Source of the DNA: CAWAQA01 sp963784065 | Lineage (GTDB): Bacteria > Acidobacteriota > Vicinamibacteria > Vicinamibacterales > UBA2999 | Length of the DNA stretch: 64,000 nucleotides | Direction of reading: 5' to 3' | Assembly (NCBI GenBank): GCA_963784065.1 | Contig: CAWAQA010000003.1 | Coordinates: forward strand, 62,001 to 126,000 | In this document: positions 46,390 through 55,806 of the stretch, one piece after another | Layout of the letters: each line of letters begins with the position of its first letter | Position numbering within the stretch: the first letter of the stretch is position 1 | Notes under the pieces: model-generated | Seen by the model: the letters and a program-made list of their open reading frames with translations, nothing else | What the model was told of the DNA's origin: nothing | Database searches by the model: none | Program-made: the position numbers and the translations under genes

Positions 46390-48630
46390 CTATCCGGATT
46401 GCGTGAGTCGACGCCTGGTGAGGGCGATGAGCGTCTCATGCGTGCCGAGACTATCCGCGGCGTCCACCTGCGGGTCAGGGCGAAGCTGCGTGTAGCCGGC
46501 ATCACTGTCCATGAGCCACGCCTGACGATGATCCTTCAGCGAGACGTCGAGAATCTCCCATAGACGCTCGCGCGCGCTTCGCGTCGTCACCGGCGCGATG
46601 ACCTCCAGGCGCTTCGACAGGTTGCGGAACATCCAGTCGGCCGACCCGATGAAAAAGTCACCGTCGAGCGGATGCGCGCTGCCACCGGCGAAATAGAAGA
46701 TGCGGGAGTGCTCGAGGAACCGGCCGATGATCGAGCGAATCCGGATCGATTCGCTGACGCCGGCGACGCCGGGCCGCAGGCAGCACAGGCCGCGCACGAT
46801 GAGGTCGATCGGCACACCGGCCACGGAGGCCTGGCACAGCGCGGCGATCACGGCAGGGTCCTCCAGCTGATTCATCTTCGCGATGATACGCGCGGGACGC
46901 CCCGCCCTGCGGTTTTCGATCTCGCGCGCGACGAGATCGAGGAATCGCTGGCGCATGCCGGTCGGAGCCAGCACCAGCGCGCGCAGCGCCGGCAGGGCGG
47001 ACCGCCCGGTCAAGTGGTGAAAGAGGCTGACCACATCGGCGGTCAGCGTCGGATCACACGTCAACAACCCGACGTCGGTGTACAACCGCGCCGTTCGCAC
47101 GTGGTAATTGCCCGTGCCGACATGCGCGTAACTGCGCAGCCCGCCGGGTTCCTTGCGGACAACCAGCGCGACCTTGGCGTGCGTCTTGAGATCCCCTTGA
47201 CCCACGGTCACGTGGGCCCCTGCCCGCTCCAGCTCGGTCGCCCAGTGAAGGTTGCGCTCCTCGTCGAAGCGCGCTTTCAACTCGATCACGCAGGCGACCT
47301 GCTTGCCGGCTTCGGCGGCTCGGATGAGCGAGCGCACAAAGGGCGTGTCGTCGCCGACGCGATAGACGGTCATCTTGATCGCGACGGTATCCGAGTCATC
47401 GGCCGCGGTGCTGATGAACCGCTCGACGCTCTCGTCGAAACTGTCGTACGGGTGGTGGACGAGGAGGTCGCCGGCCCGGATCGTGTCGAAGATACTGCCG
47501 TCGTCGTCGAGACGGACGGGGGTGACCGGCGTCCACGGCGCGTCGCGCAATTCCCGCACATCCAGGGCCGCAATCTCGAAGAGGCTGGTATAGTCCAGTT
47601 CTCCGGCGAGCTCGTACACGTCATGGCTGGCCAGCTTGAACCGCTGGCACAGCATCTGGCGCATACGCTCGTCGGCGTTGACGGCGAATTCCAGTCGCAC
47701 CGCCGGCTCGTACCGCCGCTGCCGCACCTGCTCCCGCACCAGTTCGCGCAGGCCCTGGTCGGCATCCTCGTTCATCTCCACTTCCGCGTCCCGCGTCAAC
47801 CGAAAGAGCGTGGGTGCGGTCAGCCGCATGCCGGGATACAGCTTCTGCACGTTCTCCCGGATCACTTCGTGAAGGCGGACGAACACGCGCGCACCCGCAT
47901 CGACATCCGCGAAGAGCTCCACCCATTGCGGCAGTTCCGGCGGCACCTTCACACGTGCGTCGAGTGTCTCGTCCGTACGATCATCCTGAAGGACGAACGC
48001 CAGCGACAGCGAGAGATTGGAAAAGAACGGAAACGGCTGCGCCGGATGGATGATGAGCGGGGTGAGCGCCGGCGAGACCTGCGTGTCGAAGTAGTCGCAG
48101 GCTTCGAGCTGCTGCCCCGGGCTGAGATCGCTCCACCGGCGAAGGTGGATGCGATGCCGCGACAGCTCCGGAACGATGCAGTGGAGGAAGTGGTCGGCCG
48201 TCTGGCGCACCATCGGGTCGAGGCGCTCGCGGACGTGACCGAGCAGCCGCCGTCCGTCCGCCGAGGCGTCTTCGCGGAGCACCGCCATCCGCTTCATGAA
48301 GAACTCGTCGAGGTTCGAGCCGAATATCGCGAGAAACTTGACCCGTTCGAGCAGTGGCGTCCGCTCGTCCAACGCTTCCGCGAGCACGCGCCGATTGAAC
48401 TCGAGCCAGCTCAGATCACGATCGATCCAGACGTTCGAAAGCGACGCCTCGCGAATCACTGACAGCGGAGCGTCGTCGTTCGGTGGTGGCCCGGACGCGG
48501 GTCGAGCCCCGGCTGCAAGACTGCCTTCATGAATGTGCGCTATGGACACAAGGGAGTCCGTCAAGTGTATGGAGGGCCAGGACGAACGAGGAGTATAGAA
48601 AGTGGATGTGACGCGACTGTAAACAGCCAC
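46390..48630 (-). CDS. ppk1: Polyphosphate kinase 1
   Basis: An intact protein of up to 746 residues; the N-terminal leader of about 27 residues before a GTG at 48549 may be untranslated. All domains are present: N-domain NVWIDRDLSWLEFNRRVLAE, head domain, then the catalytic halves. The autophosphorylated His is in LKTHAKVALVVRKEPG, and the second His region is VGTGNYHVRTARLYTDVGL. Ppk1 uses ATP to make long-chain polyphosphate, reversibly. It heads a minus-strand group with the CHAD gene, opposite a Nudix gene, forming a polyphosphate-related neighbourhood. Confidence 0.9.
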   Translation of the reverse strand: MAVYSRVTSTFYTPRSSWPSIHLTDSLVSIAHIHEGSLAAGARPASGPPPNDDAPLSVIREASLSNVWIDRDLSWLEFNRRVLAEALDERTPLLERVKFLAIFGSNLDEFFMKRMAVLREDASADGRRLLGHVRERLDPMVRQTADHFLHCIVPELSRHRIHLRRWSDLSPGQQLEACDYFDTQVSPALTPLIIHPAQPFPFFSNLSLSLAFVLQDDRTDETLDARVKVPPELPQWVELFADVDAGARVFVRLHEVIRENVQKLYPGMRLTAPTLFRLTRDAEVEMNEDADQGLRELVREQVRQRRYEPAVRLEFAVNADERMRQMLCQRFKLASHDVYELAGELDYTSLFEIAALDVRELRDAPWTPVTPVRLDDDGSIFDTIRAGDLLVHHPYDSFDESVERFISTAADDSDTVAIKMTVYRVGDDTPFVRSLIRAAEAGKQVACVIELKARFDEERNLHWATELERAGAHVTVGQGDLKTHAKVALVVRKEPGGLRSYAHVGTGNYHVRTARLYTDVGLLTCDPTLTADVVSLFHHLTGRSALPALRALVLAPTGMRQRFLDLVAREIENRRAGRPARIIAKMNQLEDPAVIAALCQASVAGVPIDLIVRGLCCLRPGVAGVSESIRIRSIIGRFLEHSRIFYFAGGSAHPLDGDFFIGSADWMFRNLSKRLEVIAPVTTRSARERLWEILDVSLKDHRQAWLMDSDAGYTQLRPDPQVDAADSLGTHETLIALTRRRLTQSG

Positions 48631-49173
48631 GAATCGCGACGAAGGGTGCGTCTACGTGACGCAGCCCGGCAAATGCTTTCGACGCGATGACCCGCACTGT
48701 CGATCGTGTCCACATCGCAGCCGGCCATGGCCGCACGTGGCAGTTCGAGCGCAACCCTCGCGATCCGCCGCGTGTGTCAGGCGTCCCTCATCGAACACAC
48801 GGCGCGGGCGATCGTCCAGTATCTGGCGTTACTGCGACCGCGGCTCGCGCGAGGCTCCCGCACGCATGACGGTCGCGTAACAGAAGTCGGCAACGAGACA
48901 CCACGACCTGGACCTCGAGTGCCCCACAACAGTAAGCCGTCACCCTCCCGCTCGGGCGCGTTGCAGGCCACGGGCCTGCTGACAATCGCTGCTGCCGACA
49001 AGAGTGGCGCGCGCCCCCGGTCCGTGGCCCGAACATCGGCGCACAGTCCACGCCTGCCCGGCAGAATTTGCACAAGTGTGATGCAGCGCATGGATATCCG
49101 GGTCGCTTGATTGCAGGCAAGGGCACGCAGGACGCGACCCCTCAGGCTCGCGTGACACAGGCGGCACGCATAT
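48631..49173. other. Stretch without a recognisable gene
   Basis: Between the divergent kinase and sulfotransferase genes. No family-like translation was recognised; the open frames look composition-driven. It is long enough to hold both promoters. Confidence 0.4.
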
Positions 49174-50232
49174 ATGAAGAGACCGGTTTTCATCGTCGGC
49201 TGTCCTCGTTCCGGCACCACGCTGATGTACTCGATGCTCGTGGCGGCCGGAGGGTTTGCCATGTACCGCAAGGAAACGTTCTTCTACGACCTCCTTCCCC
49301 GATTCAGGGAACTGAGGAGTGCGCGGGCGCAGCAACGCTTCATGACCAGTTTCCTGAATGGATATCTGGGGAAGGTCCGTGGCCTGCGGGTGGAGCCTTT
49401 CGTTCGCGCTGCACTCGCCCAGGGCGGCAGCCCGGAGGAGTTTCTGCCGCTGCTGATGGACCGCATCGCCACCGCGCAGGGGGTGGACCGGTGGACGGAG
49501 GCCACTCCCGCACATGTCCTCTACATGGCCGAAATCAAGCGCGCCATACCCGACGCGCTGTTCATCCACGTGATCAGGGACGGCCGTGATTGCGCGCTCT
49601 CCAACAGCAGCCATCGGTGGATTTCCACGCTGCCGTGGGACAGAAAACGGAGGCTTGGCGTCGCCGCCCTATTCTGGCAATGGATGGTACGCGCGGGCCG
49701 CTCCTACGGGCAACGGCATCCCGGTGACTACCTCGAAGTGCGGTTCGAGCAGTTGATCGACGCTCCCGTCGCGGCCCTGAACCGGATCGGCGCCTTTATC
49801 GATCACGATCTGGACTACGAGCGCATCCAACGGAACCCTCTCCATGCGCTGCGAAATCCCAATACGTCGTTTCGAGAGGAACGAGGAGAGTCATTCCAGC
49901 CAGTCGGCCGATGGGCAGCAAAGTACTCGCCTGACGAGGTCACACTGTGCGAAGCGCTGGTTGGACGTACGTTGCAGGAACTGGGCTACTCGCTGGTGCA
50001 TGCATCGTCCGCCAACCGACGGCAGGTTCGCGCCTGGTTCATGCGCTCGGTGTATTCCAGCTACTTCGGTCTGAAGCACGTGCTGAAGGCCCATACTCCG
50101 CTCGGACAGTTCGTCACAAGCACGCGCGTGTGGGCGGAACCTCCGGGACGCGGGGAGCGTCTGGTGGACGTCCCTCGCTCCCCGGATCCGATGATCAGCG
50201 GTGGTGGCGAGTTGGAGTTGGTACGTCGATGA
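49174..50232 (+). CDS. Sulfotransferase family protein
   Basis: An intact 352-residue cytosolic protein. The 5'-phosphosulfate loop is FIVGCPRSGTTLMYSM (residues 6-21), and the 3'-phosphate motif is VIRDGRDCALSNSSH (about residue 132). The C-terminal GRWAAKYSPDEV is a usual substrate-side element of heparan- and tyrosine-like sulfotransferases. The donor is PAPS and the acceptor is unknown. The last two bases of the stop lie within the ATG of the APS kinase gene (ATGA at 50229), so donor synthesis and transfer are coexpressed. Confidence 0.8.
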   Translation: MKRPVFIVGCPRSGTTLMYSMLVAAGGFAMYRKETFFYDLLPRFRELRSARAQQRFMTSFLNGYLGKVRGLRVEPFVRAALAQGGSPEEFLPLLMDRIATAQGVDRWTEATPAHVLYMAEIKRAIPDALFIHVIRDGRDCALSNSSHRWISTLPWDRKRRLGVAALFWQWMVRAGRSYGQRHPGDYLEVRFEQLIDAPVAALNRIGAFIDHDLDYERIQRNPLHALRNPNTSFREERGESFQPVGRWAAKYSPDEVTLCEALVGRTLQELGYSLVHASSANRRQVRAWFMRSVYSSYFGLKHVLKAHTPLGQFVTSTRVWAEPPGRGERLVDVPRSPDPMISGGGELELVRR

Positions 50233-50922
50233 CATACGCCGCACACGGATCCACGAGCGCTCGGAGCGACAGCTTCGATTCCTCAATCGTCGCCGACTTC
50301 GAGAGCGGCGGTGGTGGCATCGTGCGCCACGCTGTCGTCGAAGATTGTCCTTCCCTCGTCGAGCTGCCGCCCGCTGTCGTATGGTTCACCGGGCTATCCG
50401 GCGCCGGCAAGTCCACAATCGCACGTGAGGTGTGCGCCCGGCTGACGGTCGCCGGAACCCGGATCGAATATCTCGACGGCGATATGCTGCGAGACGTCCT
50501 GCCGCCCACCGGGTTCACCATGGCCGAGCGCGACGCGCACGTGCAGCGCGTCGGATTCTTCGCCAGCCGTCTCGAACATCACGGCATCACCGTCGTGTGT
50601 GCGCTGATCTCGCCGTATGCGGCGTCGCGCGCGCGGGTCCGTGCGATGTGCCGGCGCTTCATCGAGGTCCACGTCGCAACACCGCTGCACGAATGCGAGC
50701 GCCGGGACGTCAAGGGGCTCTACGGGCGCGCGCGGAGAGGCCAACTCGTCAACTTCACAGGCCTTGATGATCCGTACGAGCCCCCCGGCCAGCCCGGAAC
50801 TGCGGGTTGACACCTTGCATGTGTCGCTGGCGGACGCCGTCGAGCTTGTGCTGGCCGCCGTCCGCAGGCCGAGGCTCGACCGCGCGGCGAGCGATGACCA
50901 GTCAACGCGCCGGAGGGCGTGA
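50229..50922 (+). CDS. cysC: Adenylylsulfate (APS) kinase (frameshifted near the end)
   Basis: ATG at 50229 overlaps the sulfotransferase stop. A 50-residue unstructured leader is followed by the CysC core: WFTGLSGAGKSTIAREVCAR (P-loop), EYLDGDMLRDVLPPTGF, and ISPYAASRARVRAM, FIEVHVATPLHECERRDVKG and LYGRARRGQLVNFTGLDDPY. A frame change at about 50785 gives the terminal EPPASPELRVDTLHVSLADA and the stop at 50922. It makes PAPS from APS, the donor of the upstream enzyme. Confidence 0.85.
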
Positions 50923-51101
50923 GGCGACCGATTCACCGATCGTTGCCGCATCCCGGCATCCACGACGCGTTGAATCGATGAGATCGCGTCGGGGTCTATC
51001 CGCGTGCACCTTGCGGGAAGAACAATCGAAGGCGCACAATGCAGAGCACCGGGCCATTCCTCGTCAGCAGGACTGGAGCAGCAAGGTGTTGGAGTGAACT
51101 C

Positions 51102-51257
51102 ATGAACCTGCGACACACCGGCTTCGCCTTGATGACGGGTCTGTTCATGACCACCGTATCGCACGCAGCTTCATGCGAAAGCCAGCGGACCTTGTCGCTG
51201 CCACACACTGCGGTCACGCTGGCGGAATCGATCGCCGCTGGAGTTGCCGTAGCCTAG
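51102..51257 (+). pseudogene. Tannase/feruloyl esterase N-terminal remnant
   Basis: The ATG at 51102 starts a signal peptide (TGFALMTGLFMTTVSHA) and then ASCESQRTLSLPHTAVTLAE and SIAAGVAVA, stop at 51257. This matches the first 50 residues of secreted tannase/feruloyl-esterase proteins, whose mature chains run about 480 residues. The catalytic part is missing and the next gene begins 35 bp later. Truncated gene, probably inactive. Confidence 0.6.
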
Positions 51258-51276
51258 GATCTGCGCAGAATCAGCG

Positions 51277-51284
51277 AAGGAGAG
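51277..51284 (+). promoter_or_regulatory. Ribosome binding site of the DUF6152 gene
   Basis: AAGGAGAG, 7 bases before the ATG at 51292; a strong site that fixes this start. Confidence 0.5.
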
Positions 51285-51291
51285 TTGGACA

Positions 51292-51669
51292 ATGCCGCAT
51301 ACCACGACACGCGGAACGACGAAATGGGCCTTGATGATGGCGACGTTGACCCTGCTGACCGGAACGGCGTGGGCGCACCACGGCTGGGCCGGATACGAGG
51401 AGACGGCGCAGACGATCACCGGCACGATTCAGGAGTCGACCTACGAGAATCCTCACGGTTCCGTACGGTTGCAGGCCGAAGGCAGCAATGGGAAGGCGTG
51501 GCTCGTGGTCCTCGCGCCGACGGGACGGATGACGGATCGCGGACTGACACGCGATGCACTGAAGGTCGGCGCCACGGCAACCGTGGTCGGGTACGTCCAT
51601 CGAGGCACTCGAGACGAAATGCGGGCCGAGCGGATCACGATCGCGGGAAAGACGACGGAGCTCCGCTGA
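51292..51669 (+). CDS. DUF6152 family exported protein
   Basis: An intact 125-residue protein with a signal peptide (ALMMATLTLLTGTAWA). The mature domain starts with AHHGWAGYEETAQTITGTIQ, the conserved HHG(W/S)...Y of this family, followed by ESTYENPHGSVRLQAEG, then VGATATVVGYVHRGTRDEMR and AERITIAGKTTELR. It is a small beta fold exported to the periplasm; the conserved His pair and pattern suggest metal contact, but the function is unknown. It starts just after the tannase remnant. Confidence 0.8.
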   Translation: MPHTTTRGTTKWALMMATLTLLTGTAWAHHGWAGYEETAQTITGTIQESTYENPHGSVRLQAEGSNGKAWLVVLAPTGRMTDRGLTRDALKVGATATVVGYVHRGTRDEMRAERITIAGKTTELR

Positions 51670-52506
51670 TCCGCCGTCGGCGCCAGCCGACTGACAGTCG
51701 CGCAGTCGCGGGGCGAGCGTTGGTGGATTGACATGATTCGAAAGTTGTTGACCGCGGGACGCCGTCGTTGACCGTTCAGACCACCATCGTCGTCCCGAGT
51801 TCGGCCTGGGCTCGCTCCTCGCACTGCTGCTGCCGCTGAGCATCGCGTTCTTCCTCGGGGGCGCCGCCCTGACGGCGATCTGAGTAGCATTCGACACCCC
51901 GGTTGGACCCGGCGCGGCAGTGTTGTACGGATTGCCCGCTCCGGTGCGCTGGGCGGGTCTGCCTGCGGCATCCCCACCGGCGAGGTCCATCCCCGCCTCA
52001 TCGTCGGGCCAGTCGACTCAACCGGCGCGCCGATCAGTTTGTGGCGGCGATCGGTAAGCATCGGCACTTCGTTCGCGAGACCGATCCACCCCGCGTGTGA
52101 TGGCATGCTCATTTTTCAAACATGACGACGGGAACGAGGAGATTCGATCGGACTGCAAACGACCATCCCTCACCACTCTGTCATGTGAACCCGGTGCAGT
52201 AGCCGTGGCGCAACGCGGCCGTGAGTTCGGGCTGATGCAGGCACGTCGGTTGCTTCGTCGCCTACAGCCGAGCGGATATGGCGACCGTCGCAATTCGTGC
52301 GTTCGACCGAGTGGGCGTTGCGGCTGATCTGTGGTTATTCCACCGCCGACTGTGACGAGAGCGACGAACATGACCGATGCGAGTTTCGGCGCCGTGATCT
52401 GGAACGACTAGGCCAATGCGCGCCTGGTTCGCAACCGGCCATTTCACACGGGTTCCTGCAGGGGCGGCGAAACGCCAGGACTGACGAGTCACAGCCACAC
52501 GATGTG
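51670..52506. other. Stretch with one short possible membrane peptide and no clear gene
   Basis: In one plus frame, 51771-51883 reads GSLLALLLPLSIAFFLGGAA, a single membrane helix ending at a TGA. It could be the end of a small protein or a remnant. The rest (51884-52506) shows no recognisable family. Confidence 0.35.
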
Positions 52507-54585
52507 ATGTGGCAGGCACTCCCGAGAGCAGCACAACTGTACGTCGCAAGCGTGATCGTTGCGGGGGCGGCAGTTCTGGCCACCTTCATGCCCTTGACGT
52601 TTCCGCGCCCGATGCTCTTTGCCGGTCTGCTGCTGTTGGCCTGCCTGACCTCGGCATGGAAGGTCAACCTGCCCATTCCCCTCGCCAGCGGCGCGACGCT
52701 CTCGGCATCGGAGGCGGCCAACTTCATGGCCCTGCTCCTTCTCGGACCACGACATGCGGTCGTCGTCGCGGTCGCGGGCGTATGGACTCAGTGCACCGTG
52801 AACGTCAGGCGACCCTATCCGCCATACCGCACGCTTTTCAGCGCCGCTGCCGAAGCGCTCACCATGGCGGCCGCCGGACTCGTCTACGTGAATGCCGGCG
52901 GATCGCTGAGACCGGATGATGTGTCGGTGTCGGCCGTGGCGCTCGCCGCAGCGATTGCGACGTGCTTCTTCGTCAACACCACACTCGTTGCCGGCGCCAT
53001 CGCCTTGTCCACCGGTCGCCACGTGTGGAAGGTCTGGCGCGATGATTTCCTCTGGAGTGGCGTGAGCTTCATGGTCGCCGCCTGCGCCGGAGCGGCGGCC
53101 GCGCTCGTCATCGACCGCGGCGAATACTGGGCGGCGGCGCTCATGCTGGCGCCCGCCTATCTGACGTATCGCACGTACCGGTCCTTCGCCACGCGGCTCG
53201 AAAGGGAAAAGACGCTCACGTCCGGAGCCGTCGCGTTCCTGTCAGGGCGGCTGACGGACGCGCAACGGCAGCATCGGGACGCGGTCGGCCGACTGGTGGA
53301 AGCACGCATGATGGAACAGTCGCTGGCCGAGGAAAAGGCACGTCTGGCCGCGGCGCTCGCCGACATGACCCACCTGGAGGAGATGCACAACGAGCTCCTG
53401 CATCGCGAACAGGCCGCGCGGGCGAGCGCCGAGCACGCAAACGTTCTCAAGGATCAGTTTCTGGCGACGGTCTCACACGAACTGCGCACCCCCCTCACCG
53501 CCATCCTCGGCTGGGCGGACATGCTGCGGCGCGGCGTCCTCGATGGCGCGACGCGCGACCGCGCCGGCCGGGCCATTTACGTCGGTGCCCAACGGCAGGC
53601 GCAGCTCATCGACGAACTGCTGGATGTCGCTCGCATCATGGCGGGCAAGCTGCCGCTGCAGCTGACGACCGTGGATTTGAAGGACGTCGTCCGCAGCGCG
53701 GTGGACATCGTGCAGCCGAACGCCGACGCCAAGCGGATCGCCATCGGCGTCGAAGAGGATCCGTCGATCGGCGTTGTCCATGGAGACAGTGGCCGCCTGC
53801 ACCAGATCGCGACGAACCTGCTGGCAAATGCCGTGAAGTTCACGCCCGAGGGCGGCGAGGTTCACGTGCGCCTCCGACGCGCAGACGACGTCGTCGAAAT
53901 GATCGTCAGCGATAACGGGCAGGGTATTCCAGCCGACTTCCTGCCGTCGGTATTCGAGCCATTCCGGCAGGCGGATGCGGCGAGCACCCGCGTTCACGGC
54001 GGGCTCGGGCTCGGCTTGTCGATTGTCAAGCATCTCGTGGAGGCACACGGCGGGACTATACGCGCGGACAGCGGCGGCCAGGGACAGGGCGCCACGTTTA
54101 CGGTGCGCCTGCCACGTGCCACCGCCTGCGAGTATCAGCCAGAAGCCATTGCCAGCGATCATTCGTCCTGGGACGAGCTGGAGGATGAAACGAACCTGCT
54201 CGAAGGCCTCTCAGTGCTGGTGGTCGACGACGACGACGAAAGCCGTCTCGTCGTCGGCGCACATCTGGAAGTCCACGGCGCGCGCGTCCTCACCGCAGCG
54301 TCGGCCGCGTCAGCGCTCGAACTGCTGCAACGGGACCGTGTCGACGTGCTGCTCGCCGACGTCGGGATGCCCGGTGAGGATGGGTACACGCTGATTCGGA
54401 AGCTTCGCGGACTCGCGGCGACCAGGATCGCATCGATTCCGGCAGCAGCCCTGACGGCATTCGCTCGCAATGAAGACCGAGATAAGGCGCTTCAGGCCGG
54501 GTTCAATCTCCACGTGGCAAAGCCGGTGGAAGCACGCTCGCTGGTGGCGGTCGTGGCGAAACTCGGGAAAGTAAGTCGGGGCTGA
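52507..54585 (+). CDS. Hybrid sensor histidine kinase with N-terminal membrane domain and C-terminal receiver
   Basis: Start placed at ATG 52507 (MWQALPRAAQLYVASVIVAG), since the frame upstream looks unlike protein. About 692 residues. The N-terminal 250 residues hold about seven helices (for example LFAGLLLLACLTSAW), a sensory membrane domain of unknown ligand. A coiled-coil linker (REKTLTSG...EEKARLAAALADM) leads to the HisKA with the phosphorylatable His in ATVSHELRTPLTAILGW. The HATPase follows (LLANAVKFTPEGGEV, DNGQGIPADF, GGLGLGLSIVKHLVEAHGG), then a receiver (VLVVDDDDESRLVV, Asp in LLADVGMPGEDGY). Two lone receivers follow on the opposite strand. Confidence 0.85.
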   Translation: MWQALPRAAQLYVASVIVAGAAVLATFMPLTFPRPMLFAGLLLLACLTSAWKVNLPIPLASGATLSASEAANFMALLLLGPRHAVVVAVAGVWTQCTVNVRRPYPPYRTLFSAAAEALTMAAAGLVYVNAGGSLRPDDVSVSAVALAAAIATCFFVNTTLVAGAIALSTGRHVWKVWRDDFLWSGVSFMVAACAGAAAALVIDRGEYWAAALMLAPAYLTYRTYRSFATRLEREKTLTSGAVAFLSGRLTDAQRQHRDAVGRLVEARMMEQSLAEEKARLAAALADMTHLEEMHNELLHREQAARASAEHANVLKDQFLATVSHELRTPLTAILGWADMLRRGVLDGATRDRAGRAIYVGAQRQAQLIDELLDVARIMAGKLPLQLTTVDLKDVVRSAVDIVQPNADAKRIAIGVEEDPSIGVVHGDSGRLHQIATNLLANAVKFTPEGGEVHVRLRRADDVVEMIVSDNGQGIPADFLPSVFEPFRQADAASTRVHGGLGLGLSIVKHLVEAHGGTIRADSGGQGQGATFTVRLPRATACEYQPEAIASDHSSWDELEDETNLLEGLSVLVVDDDDESRLVVGAHLEVHGARVLTAASAASALELLQRDRVDVLLADVGMPGEDGYTLIRKLRGLAATRIASIPAAALTAFARNEDRDKALQAGFNLHVAKPVEARSLVAVVAKLGKVSRG

Positions 54586-54654
54586 GCGATGTGCCCCAGG
54601 CAAGGTCCCCGGTCGTAGACGACGATCCTCAGGCCCTACGACTCGCGCTCCATA

Positions 54655-55050
54655 TCACGCGGCCCCACCCCTCAGGGTGACGCGAATCTGCTCCAGGAGA
54701 TGCTCGGGCTCGGCGGGTTTGGGAATGAAACGCTGGCGCTCATCGGGAGTGCCGAGGACGTTGGCCTGGGCGCTCATCGCCAGCACAGGCACCTGCGCCG
54801 TTACCGGATCTGATGCGAGCAACTCCATGGCCTCACGCCCGTTGAGCACGGGCATCGCGAGATCCATGAGGATCAGGTCCGGCGGGCAGGAGCGTGCCTT
54901 GCGCACCGCTTCCGCGCCATCTCGCGCCTCGTCCACCGCGAAGCCCCAGCCCGTAAGCCAGAGCTTCCAGAGTTCGCGAAGGTCGGCCGTATCGTCCACG
55001 ACCAGGACACGCTGCGGCCGGAATGCGGATCGCCGTTCCATCGACGGCAC
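54655..55050 (-). CDS. Single-domain response regulator (receiver)
   Basis: An intact 131-residue protein consisting of a single receiver: acidic pocket VLVVDDTADLRELW, phosphorylation Asp in LILMDLAMPVLNGREA, Thr/Ser and Lys region VPVLAMSAQANV and FIPKPAEPEHL. No output domain. Convergent with the hybrid kinase gene (end at 54585), so it is a plausible partner or phosphate sink of that kinase. Confidence 0.85.
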   Translation of the reverse strand: MPSMERRSAFRPQRVLVVDDTADLRELWKLWLTGWGFAVDEARDGAEAVRKARSCPPDLILMDLAMPVLNGREAMELLASDPVTAQVPVLAMSAQANVLGTPDERQRFIPKPAEPEHLLEQIRVTLRGGAA

Positions 55051-55100
55051 TCATTGCAAGACTGCGACCTGAACTACCGAGGCTCAGCCCCTCTATCCTC

Positions 55101-55460
55101 TCAGGGGACCCCAAGCGCCTCCCGAATGGCCGCGGCGATCTCGTCTGGAAAGCAGGGCTTCACCAACACCGCGACCGCCCCGCCGGCGCGGAACGCGTGA
55201 TGATCCGGGCTGGTGGTGAGGGCAATCACCGGCACTCCCGCAGCCGCGAACCGGGTCAGGAGGTCGCTTCGATCAGGAAGTCGCGTCTCAGTCACCACGA
55301 TAGTCGGGGCGTGGCTGGCGAAGGCGAGCGTGGCGGAAGAGGTGTCTTCGGCCGTGCGCACGTCGAACCCGGCGGCAGTCAAACCGAGGTTGTAGAGCTC
55401 ACGGGTGTCTGCGTGCGGTTCGACGAGGAGCACACGAATGGGTGCAACAATCACGTTCAT
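55101..55460 (-). CDS. Receiver-domain protein with Glu at the phosphorylation site
   Basis: Start at ATG 55460 (MNVIVAPIRVLLVEPHADTR); 55475 is an alternative. The receiver fold is recognisable: LVEPHADTRELYNLGLTAAG, GVPVIALTTSPDHHAF, VAVLVKPCFPDEIAAAIREA. The strand that should end in Asp reads TIVVTETRLPDRSDL, so Asp is replaced by Glu. One of the two acidic pocket residues also differs (EPHAD instead of DDxxD). Glu mimics the phosphorylated state in several receivers, so this is likely a signal-independent or dominant form. Confidence 0.75.
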   Translation of the reverse strand: MNVIVAPIRVLLVEPHADTRELYNLGLTAAGFDVRTAEDTSSATLAFASHAPTIVVTETRLPDRSDLLTRFAAAGVPVIALTTSPDHHAFRAGGAVAVLVKPCFPDEIAAAIREALGVP

Positions 55461-55806
55461 GCGGCAAGCCCCCAACGAGGCGCGGTGAACGCGCCTTCAA
55501 CATCGGTAAAGCGAACCGCATTGCTGCGGGTGGTCGCGACGGGTGGAAGAAATCAGTCTACGACATTTTTCACCTGCGGCAAGCAGTTCTCGCCGTGGGG
55601 CGCAGTGAACCGTCGGCCATCCGGTGTTGAGGGCGACCATTTCAGGATCAACGAGAGCCCCGGGAAGTCAGCAGTACACCAGGCGCGCGCCCCGGCAGGC
55701 GCAGCAAGGGTTCCTGTGTCGGAACCAGCGGAAATGCCTCGGGCGGTCGAATCGGGGCTTGCAGTTTGCGCTGGAGGTCGTGCCCGCCAGGACGCGGCAA
55801 GTGCAA
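55461..55806. other. Stretch without a recognisable gene
   Basis: No supportable coding frame was recognised here; the short plus-strand frames have no family resemblance. It separates the receiver gene start (minus strand) from the end of the DUF1326 gene. Confidence 0.4.

Noticed and set aside
46672..48462. A 596-codon plus-strand open frame
   Set aside because: Antisense to the intact polyphosphate kinase gene; composition typical of a shadow frame.
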